From contig CM030837.1 of NCBI GenBank assembly GCA_018105865.1, forward strand, positions 3,161,975 through 3,225,974: DNA of 64,000 nt. Direction: 5' to 3'. The first letter of the stretch is position 1. The number at the start of each line of letters is the position of its first letter. Source of the stretch: Metaphire vulgaris (Eukaryota > Annelida > Clitellata > Crassiclitellata > Megascolecidae). This document shows positions 1 to 16,411 of this stretch, in pieces. The translations under genes were made by a program, and so were the position numbers. The notes beneath the pieces are model-generated. The model was not told the origin of the DNA, searched no databases, and saw only the letters and a program-made list of their open reading frames with translations.

Positions 1-30
1 CCAAATTGATAATATTAGAAATAACCCTGG
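1..30. mobile_element. Edge of a MITE copy related to 50.2-50.4 kb
   Basis: The first bases CCAAATTGATAATATTAGAA and the following ATAACC match 50281-50307 with two or three differences. The rest lies outside the window. Confidence 0.5.
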
Positions 31-94
31 ACTGGTTATTGGCCACTCCCAGTGGCCACGCCAATGGTGAAACCAATAAAACCCAGTGGAAAAA

Positions 95-141
95 ACGGCG
101 GCGGCGGCGGTGATGATGATGATGATGATGATGATGATGAC

Positions 142-200
<59 letters not shown>
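95..200 (+). repeat. CGG then GAT trinucleotide repeat
   Basis: A run of CGG units changes into nearly 30 GAT units with one interruption (GAC). Confidence 0.9.
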
Positions 201-395
201 CAAGAACTGAAAACCAACGTGGTGACGCCCTTTCTTTTTGAAAATCGCAACGATTTTTACAAGGTTGGTCTATAGACTCTAAGCTTACTCGCAATAATTA
301 AGAGGATCCATGGGTGCAAAGTGCGAAAATTGTGTTCGATTGGGTGTAACTGCAAAGACGCTAATCACATTTCCCTTTGTACGCTCGACCGAACT

Positions 396-424
396 GCAGC
401 AGCAGCAGCAGCAGCAGCAGCAGC
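396..424 (+). repeat. CAG repeat
   Basis: Nine to ten CAG units in an open stretch without other protein-like character; not evidence of a polyglutamine gene. Confidence 0.85.
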
Positions 425-620
425 ACGCAGTTTCGAACCTAAATCGATTTCTAAGCAGCGGAAAATGCGCGCCTTTACTTGATCTTGATCTTGATTCTTG
501 ATCGTCTGCTTCCGTTCGTCTTTGTCGTCTGCTCCGAAGGATTTTCATTCGAAATCAGATACCGACTGAAAAAAACGTCGTCGCCGCCGCCGCCGTAGTC
601 GAGAAAATCACGTCACCTGC

Positions 621-629
621 TATAAATAG
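621..629 (+). promoter_or_regulatory. TATA-box-like element, possible promoter
   Basis: TATAAATAG lies in the short GC-rich stretch (about 560-1110) that interrupts the AT-rich flank. A transcript starting about 30 bases downstream would begin near 650. This is a reasonable place for the 5' end of the NDFIP transcript, but no first coding exon with a fitting donor was found, so the link is only positional. Confidence 0.25.
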
Positions 630-838
630 CCGTCACAGTCGACTCGACATCATGATAATCATATCCGAAGATGAAAACGGCGGCAGCAGTGGAACTAACG
701 CAAGGAAGACGAGGAGGAGGAAGAAGACGAAGAACACTCGAATATGAACGAGGCGTTGAAATGATAATTCTACCGCGTGGAGAATGTCACGGAGAAGAAG
801 AGTCATCGCAGCCGATCGGAAATTCAAGAGGTCGTTGT

Positions 839-872
839 CCTCTCCTCCTCCTCCTCCTCCTCCTCCTCCTCG
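839..872 (+). repeat. TCC repeat
   Basis: About 11 TCC units within the GC-rich segment 560-1110. Confidence 0.85.
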
Positions 873-1157
873 CAGTCTGCGGCGGGGGTCAAGAGCCTCG
901 CCGTTTCAGCGGCGGGTCGTCGCCAGAGGGCCAAGATCACCGTTCAGCCGAATAGTACGCACCAGGCCTCGACGACGGCAACGCGCGCGCCCCGGCGCAC
1001 CAGCCGAGGGACCGATCGCGTCGCAGCAGCCGTGGCGCCTTCGCTGCTGCTGCTGTTGCTGCTGCTGCTTCTTTATATCCAGCGCCTGCATTAAAGACAA
1101 TAACGCCGGTGTGGATGCATTTGCGGTTCGCAAAAACTGTGACCCCCAAATAAGCGT

Positions 1158-1158
1158 C

Positions 1159-1209
<51 letters not shown>

Positions 1210-1266
1210 CGTGGTCATCGTCATCATCATCATCATCATCATTTTTTATTGTTGTTATTATTATTG

Positions 1267-1342
<76 letters not shown>
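1158..1342 (+). repeat. Compound TAA / CAT / TTA repeat
   Basis: About 17 TAA units, then 8 CAT units, then some 30 TTA/TTG units in a row. Confidence 0.9.
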
Positions 1343-1345
<3 letters not shown>

Positions 1346-1498
1346 CAACGACAAGATTATCGTGACATAATGTCTAACGACTGCAAGGGCACGTAACAAT
1401 AACAATATTAAACAGAAATGAATTGTACAGAGAGGTGGTCACACTACATTATTATTAAGACCAAGGAAGACACCGTTTGACAGAATTTAGTACTGACT

Positions 1499-1909
1499 TT
1501 AGGGGTTGTCCATTAATTACGCCAACGATTTTTGGACACTTTTGACCATTTCCCCTTGTCAACAATTGTCAAACTATCAGTGACCTCCTATAATTATGTC
1601 AAAAATGTCGTTTTGACCTTCCCTAAGATCAGTGACGGGTCCCCCTAATTATCGTGGAAGGCTATTATTGTTTGCGGCGATGAGACCTTTTCCCCTTTTT
1701 TGCTCATCAAGTATCAAATGTGGTGGCGATGACCTTTTTTGCTTATCAGACAATGCAAACGAAAGTATTCCATGAAATTTCCTATTTTCATTATTTAAGA
1801 AAATTAAATTGTTGACGTCAAATTCTCTTGATCCCCCTCCCCTGTCAACAGCTGTCAAACTCACTCGAACCCCCTCCCCCTATTTTATCGACGTAATTAA
1901 TGGACCTTA
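1499..1909. mobile_element. MITE with AGGGGCTGTCCATTAATTAC ends
   Basis: The left end AGGGGTTGTCCATTAATTAC is inverted at the right (GTAATTAATGGACC). The internal sequence (TTTTTTGCTCATCA, CCATGAAATTTCCTAT) is shared with the 39.7-kb copy. No coding capacity. Confidence 0.65.
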
Positions 1910-2420
1910 GGGGCTTCAAGGAATAAATAAATAAATTATTGGAGTCTTCAGAGGAGTTTTGGATTCTGTGTTGCGCCATATAATGTCTGTTGCTTCTCTG
2001 TGAAGATCACCTCCTCCTCCTCCTGAGGAGAGGACCAAATTTTCTTCCGCCCCCGACTGGCGCGGTGGGAGAGGGAAGGGGAATCGATGATTCCTGGCGG
2101 AGAGGAGACTGAGTCTTCGTGATAAACAGAACGGCAGCGGCAGCGGCGGAGGCGACGGCCGTGTCACGTGATATGCAATGTTCACGCTCAGATGGGCAGA
2201 CGCGTTTAGAGCGTAAGACTGCGACGACACACAGCGGCCGTCGGTCCCTGTTGTATGCTCGCTGTTTGTAGGATATCTGTTGTATATGGCAGGGGCTTCT
2301 ATCCCTATTTAAGGCGGGCGCAGCTGCGCCCGGAAAAATAGGTGGGGGATTTTTCCTAATAATCTGAACCGAGACTGATATTGATTCAAAATAACACTGA
2401 CCGTGACGTATAATTATAAT

Positions 2421-2581
2421 CAGTGGTTAAAGTGGTTTGTTGGAGGTGCTGGGGCCCTACGCTGTGAAAACCCTGTGCCCGGGATATATTTGTCGGGGCT
2501 GATCAATCAATGAGGTGCTGGGGCCCATAACAGAGGTGCCGGGGCCGGGCCCCGGCGGGCCCCGACCCACTTTAACCACTG
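2421..2581. mobile_element. MITE with CAGTGGTTAAAGTGG terminal repeats
   Basis: CAGTGGTTAAAGTGG at 2421-2435 is exactly inverted at 2567-2581 (CCACTTTAACCACTG), bounding a GC-rich 161-bp body. CAGTG starts are common in hAT elements, but no convincing 8-bp target duplication is seen. An end with a similar start (CAGTGGTTAAAATACC, minus strand) lies near 8106. Confidence 0.65.
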
Positions 2582-2768
2582 GACGTAATCAATGATAGAT
2601 ATATGCCTAACACAAAGGATACAAAGCTGAATATAATACTAAGTCTACAAGGAGCAAATTAACAGGGGAATTTGTATTTTTTTGGGGAATTGAGCCCGGC
2701 TGCAAGGGGATAGAAGCCGCTGGTATCTGGTAGGGTGCGTTCTGCGTCGCCTATTACTCTAGCTCATT

Positions 2769-2986
<218 letters not shown>

Positions 2987-3397
2987 TTTCATTTACATTT
3001 GCAACAACGAACAATCTCTTATGTTTAATAATTTCGACAGTTAAGTACACATTTTGAAAATATTCAAATTATTCCTTCTATTAATAAAACTGCATTCTTT
3101 CGCTGCCTTGATAGGTCTACGATTTTCCTGTGTTTCTCTTTTGCGTCGTATGTGTTTTTTCCGTGCGAAGACGGTCGACCGTCCGACAAAAAAAACGTTG
3201 ACGAGAAAAACAGATTGTGTGAAGAGAGTCAAGAGACTGAACGCTTTCAACAGAGAATTCCTTGGCTTTTGTACCGTTTACGACTGGATTTCCTCGTCGG
3301 ATGAACATCTTCGTTGGTTTTCCTGTTGAATCCTGCGGCTGATTCGACGAATGATGGACGCCAGAAACAGATATATCGTCGTATGTTTGGCTGGTTT

Positions 3398-3475
3398 TAG
3401 GGGCTGTCCATTAATTACGTCAACACAATAGGGGAGAGGGGTTTGAAGAAAATGTTTGACAGTTGTTGACGGGGG
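3398..3475 (+). mobile_element. End fragment of AGGGGCTGTCC MITE
   Basis: TTAGGGGCTGTCCATTAATT is followed within 80 bases by TTTGACAGTTGTTGAC, as in the full copies, with most of the interior lost. Confidence 0.6.
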
Positions 3476-3480
3476 GGGGG

Positions 3481-3600
3481 CAGTGGCGGCTTTAGGATTT
3501 GGCAAGTGAGGGACCGTTGGGTTGGCAACGTCTAATCACGGGGGGCCAACCATTTGTTGTTAGGTATGTAGTACTAAGTATAGGGTCCCAACAGTTGTTG
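3481..3600 (+). mobile_element. hAT MITE (CAGTGGCGGCT family), left part
   Basis: CAGTGGCGGCTTTAGGATTT and the following bases match the 9.7-kb copy through TAGGGTCCCAACAG. The right end is missing. It begins directly after the G run that ends the MITE fragment at 3398. Confidence 0.7.
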
Positions 3601-3656
3601 TCATTTCACGTGTCTGTATATTGTGTGCATCATAGTTCACTTTTTGTTTTGCTTAG

Positions 3657-7615
<3,959 letters not shown>

Positions 7616-8406
7616 ACACCGCTCTTTGCCGTGGCATTGGCTCTGTATAGAACACATTGCAACAATGTGTTGCAGGTTTTGAGGGATGTCTATTATTGTC
7701 TAAATTTTTTCTTTTGTTCTTTATTTTGGTATTGTGCACCTATCTGTCTTTGGCTGTCTGTAATATTTGGAAACTGAACTTTGTGGTCATCACTCTGTAC
7801 AGATTTATTGGTTTGCATGTTAAAAATGTTTTTGACTTGGTCATCAAATTTACAAACGTCTTTGCTGCCTTGACTTTAACCAAACTGGCAACTACACAGT
7901 AGTAGAATGTGGAAAGGCAGAAAACGAAACAACCGAACAAGAATTAATAGAAAGAAATAACAAAAAGATTGTGCTGGTTAGTGGTGTTTGATTTTTTGGA
8001 GATTCAAGTCTAACTTCTCGACTTCTAGTGGGGATAAAAAATTTGATTTTTACATGTCTGACCCCTCACTAAAGTTAGAAAGTTTGGGGGGGGTATTTTA
8101 ACCACTGATGACTGCAAAATGCATTTAAAGGAGAGCATAATGTGGAGAAGGGTTTGTTAGAAGTTTTGTAAGGCACAGTTTTAGTTGATACTCTATTTTG
8201 AAACTTGCAATAATTAGTGAAACTGCAATTAAATGAATGTACATGAGAGACTGACTAACACACTGCAACAAATTGTTCTTTTTTTGGAAATATTAGTACG
8301 GTTTGCACTGAATTCATTGTTTGCTGTTTTTATTAACAGAATTATTGCGGATGTGTTTAAAAATTAGTGTTTCTGTTGCTGTTATTAATTTAGACTTGGT
8401 TCAACT

Positions 8407-8676
8407 CAGAGGGGTAGTGAGGGTATCTGGCGCCCGGGGGCAAAGTGTGCCGTTGGCGCCCCGACACTGCTGACGAGCAAAAAAAGGTCGTCATATTGTT
8501 CTCGGCGCCCCTAAAGCCTTACGGCGCCCCTCTTCATATAGTGCTGATGAGCAAAAATAAGGTTGTTGCGCTTGTTTATTATGCATTTCACTTACCCAAA
8601 TACTCAATTCCAATTTTGGCGCCCCCACCTCGGAGCCTGGGGCATACGCCCTCCTACCACCCTCGCTACGCCTCTG
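8407..8676. mobile_element. hAT MITE with 8-bp target duplication
   Basis: CAGAGGGGTAGTGAGGGT at the left end is inverted at the right end as ACCCTCGCTACGCCTCTG (two mismatches). The flanks are GTTCAACT (8399-8406) and GTTCAACA (8677-8684), a 7/8 match. No coding capacity. hAT transposases make 8-bp duplications, so the assignment is fairly firm. Confidence 0.8.
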
Positions 8677-8932
8677 GTTCAACAGACATCAACTTTTCAT
8701 GGTACAGTATATGGGGTGTTTGTGTAATTGTATCCTATTTAAACTGAATAATTGTTTAGTGATTCTTCATGAACATATTAACTATTTTCTTAGTATTTCA
8801 CTATACTGATTAGATGATTATATTTATGATTTATGCTGGATGTTTCGGGAATTTATGGATAACCTATGTTTTTACATTAATATAAATTATTTTCTTCGCT
8901 GCCTTTAAATCCAGTTTAATTAAATAAAACAA

Positions 8933-8938
8933 AAGTTT
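8933..8938 (+). terminator. Possible NDFIP polyadenylation signal
   Basis: An AATAAA hexamer lies 1.3 kb downstream of the NDFIP stop codon in AT-rich DNA. The stretch between contains the hAT MITE at 8407-8676. Chance occurrence is likely enough that this is only a candidate. Confidence 0.25.
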
Positions 8939-9681
8939 GCTGAAACTCATAAACTAGACTAAAGCAATAATGCTGTAAAATTATATGCTCTGTACTTTTG
9001 GATTTAATATTGCATTATAATAATTTATTGTTATTAAGATGTTAAGGTGAGCTGTAATTTGTGTATATTTATGTATAATGCAGCAAATTGCAAATGAAAT
9101 TTGAAGAAATATGTTTCAGTTGTTGACCAAATTTGTTAGTTGTCTTTGGATTTTATTTTGACTGCCTTTTGCTGACAATTCAAGTCGGTTAATTAATAGA
9201 CCAGATTCATGCTCAAGAGCTTGGCTTTCTGCACCAGTTCATTAGTGATCGCTTATTTTTCTGAGTGGAAGCAGATTATGCACCAAGTTCCACCAGCCAT
9301 ATATTTTTAGGCAGATCACAGAGTGTTGAAGGCATTTCTATTGTGGTTGAGCAGTACTGTATTTTGTTGCTTGAAATTAAGAGAAGATTATTGGATAGTT
9401 TGAAAAATCCCTAACCAGGAATTCTGTTGATGATTACTTTCCCCTATTTTGTAGGTCTATTTGGCATTGTGATACCAAAGGGTGAAGCAAAAAAGTTACA
9501 TTTTTGATTTTTATCTTCACAGACAATTATGGTGTAAGCTTTGTCTGGTGTCCTGCAGTGAATGTGGAATTACTACAGTGGTTTTCACACGTGCTTACTT
9601 AGCCTCCAATACCACTTTAAGTCACATTATTATTGATTGATTGATCATACTATAAACCATTTATTAAACCTTTCCTCTCTG

Positions 9682-9850
9682 CAGTGGCGGCTCCAGGATT
9701 TGGCAAGTGGGGGGGGGGCGTTGGGGTGGCAACTTCTAATCATGGGGCCAACCATTTCTTGTTTAATGTATGTAGCATTAAGTATAGGGTCCCAACAGGG
9801 TGGCCAGGCACTTAATAGGGGGCACGGGCCCCCCGGTGGAGCCGCCATTG
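9682..9850. mobile_element. hAT MITE (CAGTGGCGGCT family), full-length
   Basis: Left end CAGTGGCGGCTCCAGGATTT; right end GGTGGAGCCGCCATTG is its inverse. Flanks CCTCTCTG (9674-9681) and CCTCTCCG (9851-9858) match 7/8. Further copies are at 3481, 56836 and 56972 and a fragment at 49821. Confidence 0.8.
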
Positions 9851-9960
9851 CCTCTCCGGAAAATTTAGGACCCTCTTTCTGTACCAACCGATGAATTTCT
9901 GATGTAAAACGCTCTCGACTTTAGCCCTAGCTAGGATATAGGTTTCATAAATTATCTATA

Positions 9961-9983
9961 GATCATTTCCAAGATCAGGCCAG

Positions 9984-10036
<53 letters not shown>

Positions 10037-10120
10037 GATGTAATCATAATCCTTATATATACTATATAATCATTATGGATGTAATAATAATAATAATCTG
10101 GCCTGATCTCGGAAATGATC
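9961..10120. repeat. Long hairpin inverted repeat with ATT-repeat loop
   Basis: GATCATTTCCAAGATCAGGC (with CAGATTATTATT following) at 9961-9990 is repeated in inverse at 10091-10120 with one mismatch. Between lie an ATT microsatellite (to 10033) and a second, smaller inverted repeat (ATGTAATCATAAT / CATTATGGATGTAAT). Could be two tail-to-tail repeat copies or a foldback element. Confidence 0.75.
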
Positions 10121-10599
10121 GGTTCGCATGGGAATGGATCTGAGATACCATCGACTGATAAGTTTCGGTGTTTTAGCTGTTTAATGAGTCCATCGCTAGA
10201 TGTCGATAAAAGCGCCGACATTACTCTAGACGAATGTTGTGTCCATGCACGATCCATGCACAGTTAATCTTTTGGAGTTTTGCGGACATTTTAATTAAAA
10301 AATTCCAATCGGAACGAAAGAAGAATCGATTTTCAGTTCGGTCGCAGCGTACGCAGGTTCGTTTGAAACTGTTTTATCCGTAGTTTTGATTTGATAGAAA
10401 TTCGATACTTTCTGATGCAGTAAACTTTCCGGATCTACTAATCTCAAGCCGTAGTTTTATGTGACATTTATATAGAGCTAGTATGGGCGATGCACTGTAA
10501 ATCTTGATATTTAATTTATATAGCTCTCTGATGATAATGGCAATGAGCCAGTAATCGGCCAAAAGAGTTGCACGGTTCATATTAATGTCCGCTTTGCTT

Positions 10600-10915
10600 G
10601 GGGTGGAAGATGGCAGATTGGATTACGCGCTGACAGAGCGAGGTTCAAGTCCCGTTAGCGCCCCTAGTGGCTTTCGCAAAGGCAGTAATGCCTCCTAAGG
10701 CCTAGGCCACTTTAAGTCACACTATAGTAAGCGCTGGAGAACCTGTGAATGCCAAGGGACCGAACCCACGTTGACGGCAGTATGGAATGGCGTATGGTTA
10801 CAACCTCGAATCACCACGGACAAGATCACGACTGTGATTTTTACTGAAGCGGCCATCGACTGGTGCTGATGTACTACTACAGTGGCGCTAAAGAAGTTTA
10901 GTACTACTACGGCTG
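10600..10915 (+). mobile_element. tRNA-derived SINE with LINE-like 3' end
   Basis: A Pol III promoter is visible: A box TGGCAGATTGG at 10611-10621 and B box GGTTCAAGTCC at 10642-10652. The 3' part carries AGTGGCGCTAAAGAAGTTTA and a GTACTACTAC tail, matching the end of the LINE at 5.0 kb over roughly 60 bases. This fits a SINE mobilised by that LINE's enzyme. Confidence 0.75.
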
Positions 10916-12829
10916 TGTACTGTAAGAGCCACCGAGGTACTTAGACTTGTACCAGTTATGATCACTAAAACACCAGCGAGCATTTCATTGCATAAGTAAC
11001 TCCCTGGTCAGAGGGCATGAAAAGGTTGAATTCTTTGCAAGTCTTTCCAGGCTGAAAAATTTGCACAAATATTTTTGGAGAAATGCCCTGCTGGCCAAAA
11101 GCCCAAGTACACTTGCAGAAGACAGCCAAAGGTCAAGTTATATTTGACTGTGCAGTCATTGGAACTAATGTTCCACAGTTAACAGATTTTACATACTTAT
11201 ATCTGGCTTGATTTCTGCGATGTCTGTTGTTTTATAAATATGAGTAGGCGTATGATGAAGCCATCAGCCAAACATTACCGGGAAAGCAGGCCCTGTACAG
11301 AGAATGTTTCTCTTCTCCTGCTTCTCCCTTTAGTTTCTAAATCCTTTAAATGTCACATTTTAAATATAATAATTATCTAAATTTCAAGTATTGTTATATT
11401 ACATATTTTAGCATTTTTACCTGTACAACTCTTTTACATTATAAATTGTGACATCGATGATCTCTGGTTCTGTCATTGACATTTTGATACTAATAAACTG
11501 ATTGAGTGATTGATTGATTACCAGCTGTCTATCAGCTATTTGCTGCAAATTGTCAGACTTTGACTCACTTATTTGAGGCTTCTGGCATTGACTCCAGTGA
11601 CTGAATCTGATTACACGGAGATTGAAATTACAATACTATTAATTTGCAGTTGGGTCTATTATCCTGTGTAATGCTTGATGTGATATGTGCCAACATAATA
11701 GAATTTGTGCTATCTCAGTTTCGCTTTTGTTGACATAATCTCATTGACAATTACACAACTCAGACAGTTTCTTGCATATAATAGTAAATAGATTTCACTT
11801 ATTAAAGTTATTAAGTGAAGCCTAAGCAAATCTGGGTCTTTCTTTATTTAACAAATTGACAGTTGAACTGGTAAATAGAATTTTTTACTGAGGCACTATT
11901 GTACCATAGCAAACATTGAAGCCAAACTCTTCAGATACACAAACCATTACACCATATTGCAGTTGTCATTTCTCACTGATATCGTATTGTCCATTCTCAT
12001 TATTAGCCTGCATCTTTTGACGGTTAATTGATTATCATAGGCTTGAAAGTTGGGCGGGAAGATAACAGAGTGGTAACAACAGTGTTGGATGATGGAGCAG
12101 AAGGATGACAGCCTTTATTCGCCATATGGCGGTGGCAACTGAGTAGCGGATTAATCCGCGTAGTAAACAGGCGCATTGCGTGAGAACACTGGCCCCGCTT
12201 CATGTAACTTGCACAAGTCGCCTGGCTGGCTGAGGGCCTTGAAACGGAATCAGTGCCACCCTAGGAGCCTTGAGAGCTTGAGAAATACTTTCCCCGGTAC
12301 TTTACCAGGCTTCCAGGCTGTTGAATTACCGTATAACTTTACTTGAGAAGTAAAAGTAACGTGTATACGAATATGGAGGCATAGGATAGCTCCAGTCATA
12401 ATTGCCATGTATTGTAATGAGATTGACTTTGGCAGTATTTTTATGGCCAACTGTTTGCACAGGACCTAAATTTCTACTGCTGTTGTGTGTGCTTTTGTGT
12501 TGTGTGTGCTTTGGTCAATGGAGGGGGTTTTATAAGTTAACCATAATTGTTCTGGATCCTAGCAATAATTGTGTCCATGACCCAAATAGTCCCTACAGGG
12601 CCTAGACCACATTGAAGACTCCCTGAATGGCTGTGGCTTTAATGACTGCATTTGTCATCTGATAAATGAGACACATGCATCTTATGACAGCTGTTGAATG
12701 GAGACAATTGAATTATTGGTTCTGTGGTGACAGTAAGTTGTGTTCATTGGTGTTGCCACAAGGTGGGGACACAGGCAGGAATCATCATCTTATCTTTGCA
12801 TTGAACTGAAGTTGAGGTGACAGCATGAA
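10916..12829. other. Intergenic, no gene seen
   Basis: Apart from a SINE head fragment at 12.05 kb, this holds AT-rich sequence with stops in all frames. An AATAAACTGATTGAGTGATT end with GATT repeats at about 11497-11520 looks like another LINE 3' tail, but no coding blocks precede it. Confidence 0.5.
12046..12115 (+). mobile_element. SINE head fragment (tRNA-like)
   Basis: GGGAAGATAACAGAGTGGTA and the next bases match the minus-strand head of the SINE at 46.5 kb (A-box region). No B box or body is recognisable beyond about 60 bases. Confidence 0.45.
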
Positions 12830-12990
12830 TTTCCTTTCTCCAGCAATGTTGATTCCCTTCTGGACTGTTGCAGTCCTGTCCATTCTTCTACATCCATGTC
12901 ATCTGCCCACCTGCCCATCATCGTCTCCTTGATAGGCACCTGGGCACCCATTCCGGCCTATGTTGGTCCTGAGATTCATGCAAAACAGGT
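12830..12990 (-). mobile_element. LINE C-terminal relic
   Basis: On the minus strand a short open frame reads GRWADDMDVEEWTGLQQSRR, matching the end of RTE-type LINE proteins (R-W-x-D-x-I-x-E-W-T-G-L). The rest of the element has decayed. Nearby bases at 13009-13031 recur at 14099-14122, so further repeat debris is present. Confidence 0.5.
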
Positions 12991-14044
12991 GATAGGGTAG
13001 GGTGATTGCCTATATGCTGTCACATACCTGTAGTCCCCGTTGGGGAGCTCACTATGCTTCACCATGCCTCCTAGTCCGGTCTGACTGAGTAATTGTGTAG
13101 AAATGATGGTGTCCCCACTATTCTGGAACCCTGGCTATGCCAGTGGTTTTAAAAATGTCTACGTGCATTTTAAAATCCACTGTAATTGCACATATTTGGC
13201 CTGTGTGGACTGATGTTTTAAATTGGTTAGTGCAAGCACTTTGAATGTATTGTTGAGCGACTGGTTTCAGTTTTATCTCTATGTATTTCCACACCTAAGA
13301 TCTGAAACAAAAACATGGCATACATTTGAAGTAGAAATCTGTAGTCAGAATTTCACATTGTCTTTATACATTCAAAGGTTTCTGTGAACTGGCAAGAACT
13401 GTATATGGATAATATATTGACATTCACAATCAGCCTAGTAATATTTATTTTGAAAATATATTTATCACATTAATTTCTTATTGATCTTCATGTCATAGTG
13501 CATTGGAAAAATGATTATGGTATTCAGAAATCACTGTATGAATTCTTTTGCATTTTGAATTGTATAATCACTGGGTTTCTCAGTGTATCATTAGTTTGTG
13601 CTCAGTTGTGTATGTATGTATTTGTATATGTATACTGTACTTGTACAGCTGGTCAAACCACATGATGATGTTTAAACCACATCTATTTTATTGAAGTTTA
13701 TGCTTTGGTTAGTTCTCTGCACTAGCTATACTACTGCCATCAGAAAACCTAGGACACCACTGATGGTTTCTGGCTGGTATTCTGGACAATTCTGGTACCA
13801 GTATTTGCATGGCATTCCACCTTTATAATTTTCCATGTTGTATGATGGATAATTTGAAACTTGTTTTTTTATAGTTCCATTTAGCCACAACCAGACATTC
13901 ATTCCTTATTCATGAAAGATATTACAGGTCTATTTAAAAGTATTGTTTCTGAGTTTGTGTAAGTAATGTAAAATGCTCTTTAATAGCAGGTCATAAATAT
14001 TTAGGCATTTTACATCTCAAACCTATTCAGATGTGTGTCTTTGT

Positions 14045-14089
14045 ATATATGTATGTATGTATGCATGTATGTATGTATGTATGTATGTA
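14045..14089 (+). repeat. TGTA repeat
   Basis: About 11 TGTA/TGCA tetramers in the intergenic stretch before INPP4. Confidence 0.9.
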
Positions 14090-15664
14090 TAAAATTTTGC
14101 CTATATGCTGTCACATACCTGTTTTTTACTGGTAGGTACAAGGTAGGCTGTCTGCAACTGATATTGCATTTCATTTTGTTAATTGCTGTGGACATTTATA
14201 GCCATCATTACTGCAGCTTTCATTACTGGATGAGTCCTTGGGTCCTTGGAGCATGTTAGGTGCTGATTTATGGGCTTATAAGGTGACTGGGTCAACATGT
14301 GAAAAATGTGTCAGTGAGTGTTCATGTTAAAACCAGTTTGAAAGAGACAAGACATGTAGAATTGATGTAATTTGGATATAATCTGCATTATAATGCTTTG
14401 ACTAAGGATCTTTTGTTGTAAGTAGACATTTATTCTTTTAAGCTACTGTATCATTTGCTTCTTTAGCCGCTTCGGTGCCAAGAGACCAAAATAATCATGA
14501 CGCCACATGCAAATATCATGAAATTTTTTTATTTAATTTTTTTATTTCATTTACTGGCCTGAAAGTTTGTAGATACTATAAAACTAATAAAAATTATTAT
14601 AGGAAACATTATAAAGGCATTAAAAGCAATAAAAGCATTAAATACACGTAATAACTTCCAATTTTCGGTAGAATTTCTAAAATCATTGGGAAGCATTGAT
14701 ACAAATGATTATTGCAAATTTTCAAACCTTATCAAAATAATGTAAATACATTTGTAGTGTTGGTTTACAAATTATTCCCATCAACATCATCAAACCTATA
14801 AATTGATTCATTTCACTTTGGCCTGTATCAACCCATACGTGAACTCAGGAAGCTGGTGCTAGATGAGTTCTCTGAATAAACTATGTTGCATACAAGTTTG
14901 TCTGATAAACAAGATGCCTAACCAAGTCCGGTGAGACAAACATGTCATAGAATTGTGTTGCATTGATGTTATTTACATCAACTTTGAACCCGTTCTGCTA
15001 AGAAAAGGGATAGAGATGTGGCAGTTCACCATTGGCTGCCGTCCATTACAAGCGCTGGGGATAGAATTTTCGCCTCCCCATTTTCAAACAAAATTACACC
15101 TAAAATTGTTACAAAAATTATCTACAGGCTGACATTCTTTATTGTTCACGCCAGGGATTAATAATTCCCTACACTGGCGATTGCCAAACGTCAATAGGAA
15201 AATGCCAGAAAATTCCGGCTCTGTGGCATGAGCAATTTTCCCCATATGCCGGATTTTTCCTGCATGGGGGAGGGTGGTGGTTAGGCGGTTAATATTGTTT
15301 TGCATCATAAGAATCTGTCATTGTTAGTTACTAGCTGAACTGAAGTAAATTTTTAGAACTTCATAAAGCAAATTAAGCATTATGCCTATTTAGTTTTCAT
15401 TATTATTATCATCGTGATATTTATTATCCCAGCATATGGAAGTCGGTCCTTGTTGAATTTTCCTTTTGAGGCAAATTTTCTTTTCCATTGTCTTTATGGA
15501 ATTGCTGTTTTGATGTCTTTTTAAATTTTCATTGTTCTGAAATTTTGTGTTTTGCTTGTAAATATCCAAGATAATAACCTTGGTACATGTACTTTTAACA
15601 ACCCAAATGCCAGACAATGTCTCATCATTGATATCACATTTGTAACAAGGGAAACGACTACTAG

Positions 15665-15930
15665 CATATTCATCATCATCATCATGTTCTCTGTCCTGGG
15701 ACAGGTTCAGGGCTCCATTGTTTCCATTCTCCTATCTGCGTCTTGCTTCTTCTTTGATTTCTGCATAGGTCTTGTGATGCTGTGTATCTATTTTCATCAT
15801 CCAGTCCAATATAGCATCCTCCCTGGTCTTCCTTTTGTCTATCTTCCTGATATTCTTCCCTCAATTACTGTTCTGAGTAATGATTCTCCTCTTAGTATGT
15901 GTCCAATCCAGTTCCTCTGTCTTTTTTGAT
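15665..15930 (-). mobile_element. RTE-like LINE C-terminal relic
   Basis: On the minus strand one frame reads LRGESLLRTVIEGRISGR, a stop, then TKGRPGRMLYWTG. The pattern (E-S-L-L-R, E-G-R, G-R, G-R-P) is the conserved tail of RTE-type LINE proteins. Stops show it is dead. Confidence 0.6.
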
Positions 15931-16255
15931 GGTGCACCATAAAAAAGACTAGCATATTAAATGCTTTCAATTGGTGATGAGTAACCATATTGCATTGAAT
16001 TTAGAGGAAAGTTGACTAACAGAATGACGTTAAGTAATTTTGGCAGCATTGCAAATCTAACACTTGAACAGCTTCATGTGTTTGAACATGTTTTCACTAG
16101 AATTTCATGACAGGTAATGATGTGCAGATGCTTTAAGTGGTTGGTGCATAAAGGTGTGGGTAATATGAGTTTCTCATGTATACAGTAGTTATCTTTAATG
16201 GCAAAGGTTATAGTGCTTGTCATTGGTTATGATGAGTTGGCTTCTAATGTGTTAG

Positions 16256-16381
16256 AAGTTGTGTGGGCATATTAATTTGCGTGCAATTATTTAATTTTGA
16301 GTCTTGGATTTTGATTTGAAGTTGTGTGGGCATATTAATTTGTGTGCAATTATTTGATTTTGAGTCTTGGATTTTTATTGA
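16256..16381 (+). repeat. 63-bp tandem duplication
   Basis: AAGTTGTGTGGGCATATTAA and the next 43 bases are repeated at 16319 with a few substitutions, upstream of INPP4 exon 1. Confidence 0.85.
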
Positions 16382-16411
16382 TCGCATACTAGGAACTTAG
16401 GGAGTAATGTT

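Noticed and set aside
784..1365. 193-codon ORF and overlapping frames at 0.3-1.4 kb
   Set aside because: They consist of translated microsatellites (poly-Pro, poly-Asn, poly-Leu) and are not protein-like elsewhere.
10600..10680. Possible tRNA gene
   Set aside because: A and B boxes are present, but no acceptor stem or cloverleaf can be closed, and a SINE body follows.
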